Of a stretch of 64,000 nucleotides of DNA, positions 1-8,071 are shown in pieces. A program made the translations under genes and the position numbers. Under the pieces are notes generated by a model, which searched no databases, was not told the DNA's origin, and worked only from the letters and a program-made list of their open reading frames with translations. Source of the DNA: Verrucomicrobiales bacterium (GTDB taxonomy: Bacteria > Verrucomicrobiota > Verrucomicrobiia > Verrucomicrobiales > DEV007); contig JARGPJ010000001.1 of assembly GCA_029212615.1 (NCBI GenBank), positions 186,001 to 250,000 of the forward strand, read 5' to 3'. Numbering within the stretch: position 1 is the first letter of the stretch; every line of letters starts with the position of its first letter.

Positions 1-1877
1 TCGATGAAGCGCGTGAAAAGGGCGTCGGCTTTCTCTGTCTCCCCGAGCTGGCGATCACAGGTTACGGCTGTGAGGACATGTTTCTCTCGCCTGAGATCGG
101 GGAACAGGCGATGAACTCGCTTCTGGCGCTCGCGCCGAAATGCAAGGGCATCGTGGTCGCAGCGGGACTTCCGATCTGGTTCGAGAGTTGCGTGTTCAAT
201 GCGGTCGCTCTGATTGCGGATGGAGAAATCGTCGGTATTGTCGCCAAGCAGAATCTGGCCGGTGACGGACTCCACTACGAGCCCCGCTGGTTCAAGCCCT
301 GGACAGAGGGCCAGGTCGAACGCTTCGTGATCGATGGCAAGGCGGTCCCGCTGGGGGATCTCGTTTTCGATATTGGCGGGGTCCGCCTCGGCTTTGAAAT
401 CTGTGAAGATGCCTGGGTCGCCAACCGGCCCGGGACGCGACTGGCGCGCCGCGGGGTGGATCTGATTTTCAATCCCAGCGCGAGTCACTTTGCCTTCGGC
501 AAACAAATGGTCCGGGAGCGCTTCGTCCTCGAGGGCTCGCGTGCTTTCGCCTGTGGCTATGTCTACGCGAACCTTCTCGGCAATGAAGCAGGGCGTGTCA
601 TTTACGACGGTGGCACGGTGATCGCCTGCGGCGGCGAATATGTCGCGGAGGGGCGACGTTTCTCTTTTCACGATCACATCCTCACGGCAGCGACGATCGA
701 TTTGAACCTGACAAGGCTGCATCAGGCGCGGCAGGTGAGCCATCGACCCATCCTCGGTGAGAATGACGACCTCACGGTGAAGGTCGATTTTTCACCCACC
801 TGGAAAGGGCCCTACACCACTGAGTTCAGTCACGCCGATCTCGCCGCTGATTCGAAGGAGGAGGAGTTTACCCGGACGATGGCGCTCGGCCTCTTTGATT
901 ACCTGAGAAAGAGCTACTCGGGTGGGTTTGTCGTATCCCTAAGCGGAGGCGCGGACTCGGCCGCCACCGCTACACTGGTGAAGCTCATGGCTGATCTGGC
1001 GATCGACGATCTCGGCGAGGCGGGTTTTAGAAGGAAGCTTGGACACATTCAGTTCGATGACCGTCCGCTCATGTCCCAACTTCTCTCCTGTGTTTATCAA
1101 AGCACGCGGAACAGTTCCGAGACGACTCGAAGCGCCGCTGAAGCCGTCGCGAAAGCGCTCGAGGCGGATTATCAGGAATGGGACGTCGATGCGCTCGTGG
1201 AGGGCTACCGCGGAATCGTCGAGAAAGGGCTTGGCCGCAAACTGAGCTGGGAGACGGATGATCTGCCGCTGCAGAACATCCAGGCCCGCGTCCGCGCCCC
1301 CGGTGTCTGGATGCTGACGAACATTCGTAACGCGCTGCTCCTTTCGACGAGCAATCGCTCTGAAGCGGCGGTGGGCTATGCGACGATGGATGGTGACACG
1401 AGTGGCGGCCTCAGCCCGATTTCCGGGATCGACAAGGCATTTTTGCGGCAGTGGCTTTGCTGGATGGAATCGGAAGGCTGCGAGCCGGACATCAAGCCGG
1501 TTCCCGAGCTGAAGGTCATCAACGTCCAGGCGCCGACTGCTGAGCTCCGACCGTCTGAAGACAAACAGACCGACGAGTCGGATCTCATGCCTTACCCGGT
1601 CCTCGACGCGATCGAAAAATTGGCGATACGCGACAAGAAGCTGCCTGTCGAGGTTTGGGAATTCATGTGTGAATCACACCCTGACTACGATGCGGAAACG
1701 CTGAAGGCGTGGGTCACCAAATTTTTCCGGCTCTGGAGCCGCAATCAATGGAAGCGGGAGCGCTATGCGCCCGGGTTTCATCTCGATGATAAAAACCTGG
1801 ATCCCAAGACCTGGTGCCGCTTTCCTATTCTCAGCAGCGGTTTTCAGTCCGAGCTGAAAGATTTGGAGAATCGATAG
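1..1877 (+). CDS. nadE: Glutamine-dependent NAD+ synthetase (5' end missing)
   Basis: The enzyme amidates deamido-NAD+ to NAD+ with ATP, using ammonia from glutamine; it is the last cytosolic step of NAD synthesis. The reading frame is open from base 3, so the start codon lies outside the window and roughly 25-30 N-terminal residues are missing. The first part is a nitrilase-fold glutaminase domain: LPELAITGYGCEDMF carries the catalytic Glu, AKQNL the Lys, and EICEDAW the nucleophilic Cys. The second part is the synthetase domain, with the PP-loop SLSGGADSAA and the later STSNRSEAAVGYATMDGD segment. The two-domain layout fits the eukaryote-like, glutamine-using NadE. TAG stop at 1875-1877. 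Identification is firm. Confidence 0.96.
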   Translation, partial: DEAREKGVGFLCLPELAITGYGCEDMFLSPEIGEQAMNSLLALAPKCKGIVVAAGLPIWFESCVFNAVALIADGEIVGIVAKQNLAGDGLHYEPRWFKPWTEGQVERFVIDGKAVPLGDLVFDIGGVRLGFEICEDAWVANRPGTRLARRGVDLIFNPSASHFAFGKQMVRERFVLEGSRAFACGYVYANLLGNEAGRVIYDGGTVIACGGEYVAEGRRFSFHDHILTAATIDLNLTRLHQARQVSHRPILGENDDLTVKVDFSPTWKGPYTTEFSHADLAADSKEEEFTRTMALGLFDYLRKSYSGGFVVSLSGGADSAATATLVKLMADLAIDDLGEAGFRRKLGHIQFDDRPLMSQLLSCVYQSTRNSSETTRSAAEAVAKALEADYQEWDVDALVEGYRGIVEKGLGRKLSWETDDLPLQNIQARVRAPGVWMLTNIRNALLLSTSNRSEAAVGYATMDGDTSGGLSPISGIDKAFLRQWLCWMESEGCEPDIKPVPELKVINVQAPTAELRPSEDKQTDESDLMPYPVLDAIEKLAIRDKKLPVEVWEFMCESHPDYDAETLKAWVTKFFRLWSRNQWKRERYAPGFHLDDKNLDPKTWCRFPILSSGFQSELKDLENR

Positions 1878-2273
1878 TCAGTCGGTCATCGGCCGGCACG
1901 CGGAAGTGAAGCAGTTTGCGGTCAGCCTTTGGATTTCGGGCCTGTCGGCAGGGCTATTGCGGATAACGTGGAATTTACCCCTCCATGGAACCTGTCCCTC
2001 TCCTGCTTATAAATAGCCTGTCCCTCCATTGGGCTCCTCTCAGGCTTTGTCCCTCTCAGGCTTGGGGCTCCAATAAATAGCCTGTCCCTCTATTGGGTCG
2101 AAAAATCGATAAATAACCTGTCCCTCTATTGAGGTGGACGTGAACAAGGGGAGATGTGGGCCGGGTGGATCAACGGGGTCGGCCATCTATTTTCCTCGGC
2201 GATGACTTTAACCACTGTAAAAGTAAGCAATAATTAGTTTGTATATCTTAGAAATCAGAATATTCTAATTTTT
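1878..2273. other. 396-bp intergenic region with short repeats and an AT-rich promoter end
   Basis: No coding frame is convincing. The middle (1989-2133) holds copies of a CCTGTCCCTC word, listed separately. The last 70 bases are AT-rich and probably contain the promoter of the following gene. Just before its ATG there is a perfect 6-bp inverted repeat, TTAGAA (2249-2254) and TTCTAA (2263-2268), overlapping the palindrome AGAATATTCT. This could be an operator; that is inference. Confidence 0.6.
1989..2133. repeat. Cluster of ATAAATAGCCTGTCCCTC repeats
   Basis: Three near-identical units are visible at 2009-2033, 2073-2097 and 2109-2133, each reading ATAAATA(G/A)CCTGTCCCTC followed by CATTGGG, TATTGGG or TATTGAG. 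Two partial copies lie at 1989-2005 (AACCTGTCCCTCTCCTG) and 2043-2060 (GGCTTTGTCCCTCTCAGG). Units are in the same orientation but unequally spaced (64 and 36 bases between starts), unlike CRISPR or a simple tandem array. Words of the form GGGACAGGCTATTT are, as far as I recall, found beside REP-associated IS200/IS605-type transposases in other bacteria, so this may be a relic of such an element. No transposase is present here. Confidence 0.7.
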
Positions 2274-3875
2274 ATGGTATTGAACCAAAATGCGGCTGGT
2301 TATAGCTTCACTGACTTCAAGTTCGCGCTGCGGGCCCGGTGGACGACGGTTGTTCTCCTTGGGGCAATCCTTCTCACGGCGGGTTCTTATCTAACCGTCA
2401 AGAAACCAATCAGTTACCGCGCGGTTTCAAATCTTGCTTTTGCCGAAGACGTGCAGGCCATCCCGGTCTTCCGCTCGAGCACAGACGTGAGACCGATGAC
2501 AATTGACGTCAAAAAGCAGGCCCGTACTGAACTCATGAGTGGGGTTCTTTTTCTGAAAGTCGCAGACAAATACGATCTCCCGGAGCGCTGGCAGATGAGA
2601 AACCGGGCTGCCACCCTCGAGAGAATGCGACGCCAGATCGAGATCGTCTATGACCCGAAGGCTGACCTCGTTCAAGTGATCGCCCACGACGACACTGACG
2701 AGGGCGCTGCGATGCTGGCCAACGCGATCGCCATGGAATTCGTTGACCAGAAGAAATTCGAGGCCCGCCTCAAGGCGGAGGAGAGAATCAGAAATCTAAA
2801 CTTTGAGCTCGAGAGCCGACGCGAGGAAGTCGTCTCCGTCGAGGGCGAAATCGCCTCGCTACGTGCCCTCGAGAATCCCCCGGTTGAGCAAATCGAGAAT
2901 CTACGCCGGGGTCTGGTGCAGGACGCTCACCTCATCCGCTCGCTCGAAGCCAAACACCAGCTCGCTGTCATTGAACAACGTGAGGCGGCACCCGCTGTCT
3001 CACTTCTCACGAAGGCGGTTCCGGAAGAGACGGCTCTTGTCAGTCAGCGTTGGTATCTCCCGACGATGCTTGGTCTCCTCGGCGTCGCCCTCGGCGTGAT
3101 TTTCATCGGGTTGTTCGCGGTTCGCGGAACACAATTGCAGATCGCCGCAAACCTCAAGAATACGCTCGACCTCCATCTCATCGGGTTTGCCCCGGTCGTC
3201 AGCTACCCGCTGGTTCGACTTAAGCGCATCGCCGACAAAATTGTCGAGCCGTATCGCTACCTACGCGAAAGCATCAGGAAACTTCCGGCGGCCGATTCCT
3301 CATTCATCCAGGCCATTTCCGCGAACTCTGATTCTCAGCTCGCCGACGTTATCAGTAATCTCTGCGTCGTCATGGCGGAAGCGGGGAGCTCGGTCATGCT
3401 TATCGACGGAAACCTGCGCGACCCGCAACTCTACAAACTTTTCGATGCGGCAAATCATCCGGGTCTCTCCGACTATCTCACCGGCGAAATGCGCCTTGAA
3501 GAAACGGTCGTGAAATCCCGGAAGAATAACCTCTGGTTCATGCCAAGCGGCCCGCCAAGAGAGGACCCTTCAAGCCTCTTTTCAGGAAAGCGGATGGAAG
3601 ATCTTGTCTACGACATGAAGTCGCGCTTCGACTATCTGATCATGACGTGCCCCTCCCCCCTGTCTTTCTCTGAAACAGGGATTGTCGCAGGTATCGCCGA
3701 CCACACGATAGCGGTTTCGTCCTACCAGAAGCATTCTGAAAAAACGCTCTCTCAAATCAAACAATCACTCGAGTCCTCGGGCGGTTTGCTCTCCGGCGTT
3801 ATTTTGAGCCAGTCGATCGCGGTCCCCATCAAGAAGAAGCCCGCTCAAAACCGCAGAGAGAAAGCTCTAGCGTGA
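2274..3875 (+). CDS. Wzz/BY-kinase-like polysaccharide co-polymerase with degenerate kinase domain
   Basis: The 533-residue protein has the layout of a Wzc/CapB-type exopolysaccharide regulator: TM helix at about 24-41, a periplasmic region with a coiled-coil stretch (about 165-235), a second TM at about 261-284, then a cytoplasmic P-loop-kinase-like domain. The third kinase motif is recognisable (VMLIDGNLRDP, about 374-384, like the Walker A' motif of BY-kinases). At the Walker A position (about 348-357) the sequence reads ISANSDSQLA with no GxGKS/T, and the Walker B position reads YLIMTCPSP without the Asp. There is no C-terminal tyrosine cluster. It probably cannot bind ATP in the normal way and may act as a structural co-polymerase. 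No glycosyltransferase, Wzx or Wza gene lies next to it, which is unusual. Confidence 0.8.
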   Translation: MVLNQNAAGYSFTDFKFALRARWTTVVLLGAILLTAGSYLTVKKPISYRAVSNLAFAEDVQAIPVFRSSTDVRPMTIDVKKQARTELMSGVLFLKVADKYDLPERWQMRNRAATLERMRRQIEIVYDPKADLVQVIAHDDTDEGAAMLANAIAMEFVDQKKFEARLKAEERIRNLNFELESRREEVVSVEGEIASLRALENPPVEQIENLRRGLVQDAHLIRSLEAKHQLAVIEQREAAPAVSLLTKAVPEETALVSQRWYLPTMLGLLGVALGVIFIGLFAVRGTQLQIAANLKNTLDLHLIGFAPVVSYPLVRLKRIADKIVEPYRYLRESIRKLPAADSSFIQAISANSDSQLADVISNLCVVMAEAGSSVMLIDGNLRDPQLYKLFDAANHPGLSDYLTGEMRLEETVVKSRKNNLWFMPSGPPREDPSSLFSGKRMEDLVYDMKSRFDYLIMTCPSPLSFSETGIVAGIADHTIAVSSYQKHSEKTLSQIKQSLESSGGLLSGVILSQSIAVPIKKKPAQNRREKALA

Positions 3876-3891
3876 AGTACGTCTAACAGGA

Positions 3892-5217
3892 TCAAGTCTG
3901 CTGCAAACTCGATGAATCAGCACTTTCACTGAACTCATCAAAGCGGTGCCGGAGAATATGCGGGACGATGGCCGAGAGAATGACGTCATTCCCCTCGTAG
4001 TCGGTGCTGAGAATTTTGGCTTCGCGATGAAGGAGGGCAACAAGATCCTGCCGCGCCTGAGGGATACGCAGAGTGAGTCGCGCCACACGATCCACCATCA
4101 TTTCACAGAGACGTCCCACGAGCGTATCGAGCCCCTCGCCGGTCGCTGCTGAAATGAATACCGATCGCTCGTCGAAATGCCCCTTCAATTCATGAAGTCG
4201 ATCAGGGTCATGCGAAATGAGATCCACTTTGTTTAACACTGTAATCATCGGCTTATCGATCGCACCGAGTTCCCTCAGCACGGAAAGCGTCGTCTCGTGA
4301 AACTCGAAGATCTCAGGAGCACTGGCATCAAGCACGTGAATCAAAAAGTCAGAAATAACAGCTTCCTCGAGCGTGGCTTTAAATGCCTCGACCAATCGGT
4401 GGGGAAGATTGCGAACGAACCCCACGGTGTCCGTCATGAGGAGTGGCTGTCCGTCAGGCAATTCGATGCGACGGGTCGTCGGATCGAGCGTCGCGAAGAG
4501 TTTGTCTTCCGCGAGAACCTCGGAACCGGCCAGAATATTCAGGAGCGAACTCTTTCCTGCATTGGTGTAACCGACAATTGAGGCCTGACCGATGCCTTCA
4601 TCAGCACGTTGCTTTCGCTGCGTTTGGCGATTTCGGCGAACTTCATCGAGCTCCGACTTGATCCGCTCGATCCGCTTGCGCGCGAGACGGCGGTCGACCT
4701 CGATCTGCTGTTCACCTTCACCCCGCGCAGCTCCACCACCACCGCCGCCACCTGATCCGCGCTGACGGTCAAGGTGGGTCCACATCCGTGCAAGTCGCGG
4801 CAACGAATACTGCATCCGGGCCAGTTCCACCTGCAGGCTCGCCTCCTTCGTCTGCGCCCGCATTTTGAAAATATCGAGAATAACCTCCTCGCGATCAATC
4901 ACGGTAAGGTCCCCTTCCTCCTCCCAGGTTCGCTGCTGGGAGGGCGACAGTTCGTTATCAAAGATGATGCAGTCTGCGTCATACTCGCCCGCCTCGGCAA
5001 TGAGCTCAGCTGCTTTTCCGGAACCGGTGAGGTAACGCTTATTTCGATCCCGAATAAATACACACCTCGTCGCGACAATCCCGATGCCCAGAGTGCCGAC
5101 CAACTCGACCAGCTCTTCGAGGAGATTCTGCGCTTCGGCCTCATCGGCCCGGTCGAAGTAGGCGCCTATCAGAAAGGCGCGCTCCACCATTTGTGGTTTA
5201 TCGCGGGTATCAAACAT
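3892..5217 (-). CDS. hflX: GTPase HflX
   Basis: HflX is a ribosome-associated GTPase that splits stalled or heat-damaged 70S ribosomes. The 441-residue protein has the N-terminal HflX domain (GSGKAAELIAEAGEYDADCIIFDNELSP region), a helical segment broken by a run of glycines (RGSGGGGGGGAARGEGE), and the G domain: G1 GYTNAGKSSLLN, G3 DTVGF, G4 NKVD, and SAATGEG near G5. The ATG at 5217 overlaps the TGA of the upstream isomerase gene by one base, so the two are translationally coupled. The polyglycine linker is longer than I would expect for the family, but the catalytic motifs are intact. Confidence 0.96.
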   Translation of the reverse strand: MFDTRDKPQMVERAFLIGAYFDRADEAEAQNLLEELVELVGTLGIGIVATRCVFIRDRNKRYLTGSGKAAELIAEAGEYDADCIIFDNELSPSQQRTWEEEGDLTVIDREEVILDIFKMRAQTKEASLQVELARMQYSLPRLARMWTHLDRQRGSGGGGGGGAARGEGEQQIEVDRRLARKRIERIKSELDEVRRNRQTQRKQRADEGIGQASIVGYTNAGKSSLLNILAGSEVLAEDKLFATLDPTTRRIELPDGQPLLMTDTVGFVRNLPHRLVEAFKATLEEAVISDFLIHVLDASAPEIFEFHETTLSVLRELGAIDKPMITVLNKVDLISHDPDRLHELKGHFDERSVFISAATGEGLDTLVGRLCEMMVDRVARLTLRIPQARQDLVALLHREAKILSTDYEGNDVILSAIVPHILRHRFDEFSESADSSSLQQT

Positions 5218-6128
5218 CAGGAAAGTAATTCTTTCAGCGTCGCAAAGTCTTCATCGATCGCCTTAAGAACGGTAGGAACCATGTCAGGATCCTTATGCCC
5301 GAGATACTCAACGTGCAAGCTGATCGGCCCTGAAAAATCACTCTTCTTAAGAAGCTTAAAGAAAGATTGATCGACGGCACCTTCGCCAACCGGCCCCCAT
5401 GAGAGCTCATTATCATCCCAGGCGGGCTCCTTAACGTAGACCGTATCCAGGTACGGCCGGATTCGCGCAAAATTCAGCGGCCAGGCCTTTGCCCCCTCCA
5501 CCGTGGCGTGCCCGATATCAAAGGCGACGCCGATTTCGGAGGGCTCAAAAGATTCGAGGGCTCCTGCAAGATCCCAGATCGGCCCTCCGAAATAATTTTT
5601 ACCGGAGTGGTTTTGATACACAGGTTTGATCCCCAGTTCATTTGTTAAAGCGACGAGGTCTTTGAGGCGCTCGACAAATTCACCGACCTGAGGAGCGATA
5701 GGCCTGTCCATCTCATACTTGTAGTATCCCATGCGGAAACGCTCCACCCCCAACTCCGCTGCCGTTCTCAGAACCTGCTCGGTGTATTGCTCATCGCTCA
5801 CCTCATTGATCGCTGAAGTCATCACCGTCATCTTGAGACCGTTTGCTTTGAGGGTTTCCATTTGCCTGGGAAGGTCCTCTTCAACGCGCTCAGGAAGGAC
5901 ATGTCCTCCCGGTCTTACGGCGCCTTCGATGCCGTCAAACCCCATCGCGGCGATCTTGATTGCCAGGTCCTCGTAGCTGAGATGCTGAAGCGCTTTCGTG
6001 AAGGTGCAGAATTCGAAACGGCTCTTTTCCTTCGCGAAAAGATTCGAGGTAAAGAGCGGTGAAAGCGCCATGGCTGCAGGCGCCAGCTTTAGAAGATCCC
6101 GGCGACCGGGCAGCGAAGATTGACTCAT
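5217..6128 (-). CDS. Secreted sugar phosphate isomerase/epimerase-like TIM-barrel protein
   Basis: A 303-residue protein of the xylose isomerase-like TIM-barrel superfamily (AP endonuclease 2 / hydroxypyruvate isomerase type). It starts with a twin-arginine-like signal (GRRDLLKLAPAAMALSP), so it is probably exported by Tat, as is common for such proteins in Planctomycetota and Verrucomicrobiota. The barrel is supported by motifs such as GFDGIEGAVR, YQNHSGKNYFGG, VAFDIGHATVEG and ISLHVEYLG, with His/Asp/Glu residues that normally bind a divalent metal. The substrate cannot be read from sequence. It is the first gene of a two-gene unit with hflX, whose start overlaps its stop codon. Confidence 0.85.
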   Translation of the reverse strand: MSQSSLPGRRDLLKLAPAAMALSPLFTSNLFAKEKSRFEFCTFTKALQHLSYEDLAIKIAAMGFDGIEGAVRPGGHVLPERVEEDLPRQMETLKANGLKMTVMTSAINEVSDEQYTEQVLRTAAELGVERFRMGYYKYEMDRPIAPQVGEFVERLKDLVALTNELGIKPVYQNHSGKNYFGGPIWDLAGALESFEPSEIGVAFDIGHATVEGAKAWPLNFARIRPYLDTVYVKEPAWDDNELSWGPVGEGAVDQSFFKLLKKSDFSGPISLHVEYLGHKDPDMVPTVLKAIDEDFATLKELLS

Positions 6129-6254
6129 GAGCGTATGCTATCGAAGCTTGCCCGCCCCGGCAAGAGTTGAGATAATCGCAGTCACGTAATACTTCTGAAT
6201 CAAAATCACGATAGAATCACGAATCTACTGCGCCTCTTTGAATCCGGGAAGCAG

Positions 6255-6270
6255 ACACGGTTTTCCGTGT
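6255..6270 (+). other. Small hairpin in the leader of the DUF6807 gene
   Basis: ACACGG-TTTT-CCGTGT forms a perfect 6-bp stem 45 bases upstream of the ATG at 6315. No T-run follows, so it is not a terminator. Its role is unknown and it may be chance. Confidence 0.35.
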
Positions 6271-6314
6271 TAGAGATCCCGTTGAACGACGCCTGAAGAT
6301 TGATCTTCCCCCTC

Positions 6315-7310
6315 ATGAAAACACCCCTTCCCCTTCTCATTGGTTTCGCCACCTTGCTCTGCTCATCGACTTTCGCCCAGATCGGAAGCGATGGCGAAGG
6401 CTGGTCTATTCAAGGTACCGATCCGATCAAAATCTACTACGGCGGGGAGCACATCACGAGCTATGAGCCCGGCGTTGAAGCCGGGAGACCTTATTTTTAT
6501 CCCATCATCGGGCCGACGGGAGAGAACCTGACTCGGAACTGGCCCATGAAAGAAGGCTTCGACGATGAGGCAACCGATCACATTCATCACCGCGGGATGT
6601 GGTATGGCCTCGGGAATGTGAACGGCCTCGATTTCTGGCACTTCTCCGAAGACGAGAAAAAACAGGGCAAAACCTTCGGCACGATCCGTCACCGCGGAAT
6701 GAACAGCGCGCAGATCTCAAAAGATGATCTCATTTTCAGAACGAAATCAGAATGGCTCGCGCTCGATGACGAAACGCAGCGGGTCATGTCAGATAAACGG
6801 GAATTCCGCTTGTTCTACGACGGCAACGGATCACTCGTGCTTGACTTGACGCTGACCCTCATCGCCGATGCCGGAGACGTCACGATTAACGATGACAAAG
6901 AAGGCGCCTGGTCGATCCGGACCATTCCAACGCTCAGACTCGAAGGCGATCACGCGAAAGGAAACATCATCAACAGCGAAGGACTCGAGGGACGCGAGGC
7001 ATGGGGCAAACGGGCGAGCTGGGTTGATTACTTCGGCGTTGACCGGGCGGGCAATCCCGTCGGAATCGCAATCTTTGATCACCCCTCGAATTTTCGCCAC
7101 CCGACCTGGTGGCACGCCCGCCACTACGGCCTCTTCACGGCGAATCCGTTCGGGCAGAGCAACTTTGAAAAGAACGTGCCGAAAGAGTCCGGCAAACATG
7201 TGATCCACAATGGTGAGGAATTGACCTTTCGTTATCGGACTCTTTTCCACAAAGGCACTCCCGGGGAAGCCAATCTCGACATCGCCTACGAAGCGTTCAC
7301 GCTGAAATAG
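6315..7310 (+). CDS. Secreted DUF6807 (PmoA-like) protein
   Basis: About 331 residues with a Sec signal peptide (MKTPLPLLIGFATLLCSSTFAQ). The body matches the DUF6807 family, often labelled PmoA-like in Planctomycetota and Verrucomicrobiota: the conserved block DHIHHRGMWYGLGNVNGLDFWH and the later DHPSNFRHPTWWHARHYGLF are diagnostic. The family is widespread near sugar-degradation genes; its activity is not established. A TTG 15 bases upstream would be in frame, but the ATG at 6315 places the signal peptide correctly. The gene stands alone and converges on the L,D-transpeptidase gene across a shared terminator. Confidence 0.88.
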   Translation: MKTPLPLLIGFATLLCSSTFAQIGSDGEGWSIQGTDPIKIYYGGEHITSYEPGVEAGRPYFYPIIGPTGENLTRNWPMKEGFDDEATDHIHHRGMWYGLGNVNGLDFWHFSEDEKKQGKTFGTIRHRGMNSAQISKDDLIFRTKSEWLALDDETQRVMSDKREFRLFYDGNGSLVLDLTLTLIADAGDVTINDDKEGAWSIRTIPTLRLEGDHAKGNIINSEGLEGREAWGKRASWVDYFGVDRAGNPVGIAIFDHPSNFRHPTWWHARHYGLFTANPFGQSNFEKNVPKESGKHVIHNGEELTFRYRTLFHKGTPGEANLDIAYEAFTLK

Positions 7311-7335
7311 TCGATCCCTCGAAGCTGTTGATACG

Positions 7336-7370
7336 AAAAAAGCCGTTCCGCTGAGGCGGAAACGGCTTTT
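7336..7370. terminator. Bidirectional intrinsic terminator
   Basis: AAAAAGCCGTTCCGC-TGAG-GCGGAAACGGCTTTT forms a strong stem with a single bulged base, an A-run on the left and a T-run on the right. It sits between the converging DUF6807 and L,D-transpeptidase genes and can end transcription from both sides. Confidence 0.88.
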
Positions 7371-7396
7371 CACACAAACTGATTAAATCCCGAAAA

Positions 7397-7957
7397 TCAG
7401 GCGCCGCTCCAACTGCTGTAGACGTTAACACGGGTCCCGTAAGTCGTGTTATCGAAAATGACCTGAGCGGATTGAGCGGGAAGACGAATGCAGCCAGCCG
7501 AGGCCGGATAGCCGGGAAGATGTCCGGCGTGAACACCGTAGGCACTCCCGCTAAGACGCATCCAGTAGGGCATTTCAACCCCGTAGATGGTGGAAATTTT
7601 TCCAGTCCTTACCCTCTGCGTCATGTTAAAACTTCCCCGGGGCGTCCACTTCCCGGGGCGGGCAGTGGAGACAGGGGTATCGACCGCAATCTTCCCATCA
7701 ACAAGCAAATAACCCCGCTGATCCGCGATATCGATCACGACACGGGTATTGCTCTTATTGCTCTGTGAAAGCACGCCCGGGTTTACCCGCGCACCACTCC
7801 TGTGGCGCTCGATGGAAGGCTTTGGCTTAAGAGCGGTCCGGAAAGAACTGCCGTTACGTTCCGCCGAGGCAGAATCATTGGTAGATGTGCACGCCGAAAA
7901 CATCGAAGCCCCCATAATAAGGGACGCCGAAAGAGCGCACGAGAGTACTCTTCTCAT
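7397..7957 (-). CDS. L,D-transpeptidase lipoprotein (YkuD domain)
   Basis: The protein (186 residues) is a YkuD-fold enzyme that makes 3-3 peptidoglycan cross-links or attaches proteins to peptidoglycan. The start carries a lipoprotein signal with Cys23 in MFSAC as the likely lipidation site, so it should be anchored in a membrane facing the periplasm. The catalytic block HAGHLPGYPASAGCIRLP has the His (about 143) and nucleophilic Cys (about 156) of the family, and TPRGSFNMTQR precedes it as expected. It is monocistronic, with the shared hairpin at 7336-7370 as terminator. Confidence 0.92.
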   Translation of the reverse strand: MRRVLSCALSASLIMGASMFSACTSTNDSASAERNGSSFRTALKPKPSIERHRSGARVNPGVLSQSNKSNTRVVIDIADQRGYLLVDGKIAVDTPVSTARPGKWTPRGSFNMTQRVRTGKISTIYGVEMPYWMRLSGSAYGVHAGHLPGYPASAGCIRLPAQSAQVIFDNTTYGTRVNVYSSWSGA

Positions 7958-7990
7958 TATAACTGTCTGTGTCTGTTGTTTGTGTGTGTT

Positions 7991-8015
7991 TAGCGTGGTG
8001 TGTTAATTCACGCTA
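7991..8015. promoter_or_regulatory. 7-bp inverted repeat upstream of the L,D-transpeptidase gene
   Basis: TAGCGTG (7991-7997) and CACGCTA (8009-8015) are perfect inverted copies separated by 11 bases. They lie 34 bases upstream of the transpeptidase ATG on the minus strand. There is no T-run, so this is more likely a protein-binding dyad or a leader hairpin than a terminator. Function is inferred only from position. Confidence 0.4.
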
Positions 8016-8071
8016 CACAGAATATAACAGATCCAAACAGTTATGGAAATTATATTTTTGGTTTTCCGGTA

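Noticed and set aside
1989-2133. CRISPR array
   Set aside because: Repeat units are spaced 64 and 36 bases apart, with unequal spacers and no cas genes.
4690-4760. Frameshift or low-complexity error in hflX (polyglycine stretch)
   Set aside because: The frame stays open and motifs on both sides are intact; a Gly-rich linker is plausible in HflX.
4774-5370. 198-codon + strand open frame
   Set aside because: Antisense to hflX and the isomerase; no recognisable motif.
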